Made by a program: the position numbers and the translations under genes. DNA of 7,914 nucleotides from positions 1 to 7,914 of the forward strand of contig NZ_LAJY01000105.1 of assembly GCF_000963705.1 (NCBI RefSeq). The letters are read 5' to 3'. Shown here one piece after another: positions 7,825 to 7,914 of this stretch. A model generated the notes under the pieces. It had not been told where the DNA came from and did no database searches. It worked only from the letters and a program-made list of their open reading frames with translations. Source of the DNA: Elstera litoralis (GTDB taxonomy: Bacteria > Pseudomonadota > Alphaproteobacteria > Elsterales > Elsteraceae). Numbering within the stretch: position 1 is the stretch's first letter; every line of letters starts with the position of its first letter.

Positions 7825-7914
7825 GACATTCTCCCTAGAAGTGCAACGAGCAGCGCACTCTCACTTTTTCAGATCATTTTTTCATTTAACCTGTTGACTT
7901 GATATAGGGTGCCA
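7825..7914. other. Leader upstream of the chemoreceptor gene
   Basis: This is a 90-base AT-rich stretch containing the ribosome binding site AGGGAG (7831-7836). No open frame of note is seen. On the minus strand TATATC (7901-7906) could be a -10 box whose -35 would fall outside the window. On the plus strand TTGACT (7894-7899) could be a -35 box for a divergent gene to the right. Neither can be tested within the window. Confidence 0.3.

Noticed and set aside
7900..7914. Possible sigma-54 promoter upstream of the chemoreceptor (TGGCAC on the minus strand)
   Set aside because: The -24 element matches, but the expected TTGC at -12 is absent (the sequence there reads ATCA).
7894..7914. Plus-strand TTGACT as a -35 box for a divergent gene
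   Set aside because: The -10 region would fall outside the window, so there is nothing to support it here.

Overview
This window is part of an alphaproteobacterial chromosome or large replicon. All genes read leftward on the minus strand. The genes are GC-rich. The operon is of the type described as the glycerol ABC-transporter (glpDSTPQUV) cluster of Rhizobium leguminosarum and relatives. The chemoreceptor ends in an EVDRFxxKVR tail that I associate with Rhodospirillales-type receptors, so that order is a tentative guess. No RNA genes, insertion sequences, CRISPR arrays or attachment sites were seen.

Layout, in the direction of transcription (right to left): (1) 7825-7914, a short leader. 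(2) 5681-7824, a large methyl-accepting chemotaxis protein (713 aa when repaired), broken by two single-base insertions in A/T runs. (3) 4788-5620, a DeoR-family glycerol-3-phosphate repressor, GlpR (277 aa when repaired), broken by one single-base deletion. (4) 4574-4787, an AT-rich intergenic region with a plausible sigma-70 promoter, an overlapping candidate GlpR operator and a leader hairpin. (5) A tightly packed operon: glpD 3062-4573 (glycerol-3-phosphate dehydrogenase), glpS 1983-3065 and glpT 881-1975 (two different ABC ATPases), and glpP from 888 leftward (permease, running off the left edge). The second permease, any small membrane protein and the substrate-binding protein of such a transporter are not in the window and would be expected to the left. 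Glycerol kinase is also not here.

How the genes work together: the ABC importer (GlpS/GlpT ATPases, GlpP and a partner permease) would bring in glycerol. A kinase encoded elsewhere would make glycerol-3-phosphate. GlpD would oxidise this to dihydroxyacetone phosphate at the membrane, feeding electrons to quinone. GlpR would repress the operon until glycerol-3-phosphate accumulates.

The most interesting observation is that the two ATPases are degenerate in complementary ways. GlpT has lost the LSGGQ signature (LTADA instead), and GlpS has lost the H-switch histidine (Thr191). In a heterodimer, both losses fall on the same composite ATP site and leave the other site fully canonical. This asymmetry is well known in ABC exporters but unusual for an importer. 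The second notable point is the cluster of three single-base indels in the right 3 kb, against none in the roughly 4.6 kb of glpD-S-T-P. They are either sequencing errors or real recent lesions that would disable the repressor and the chemoreceptor.
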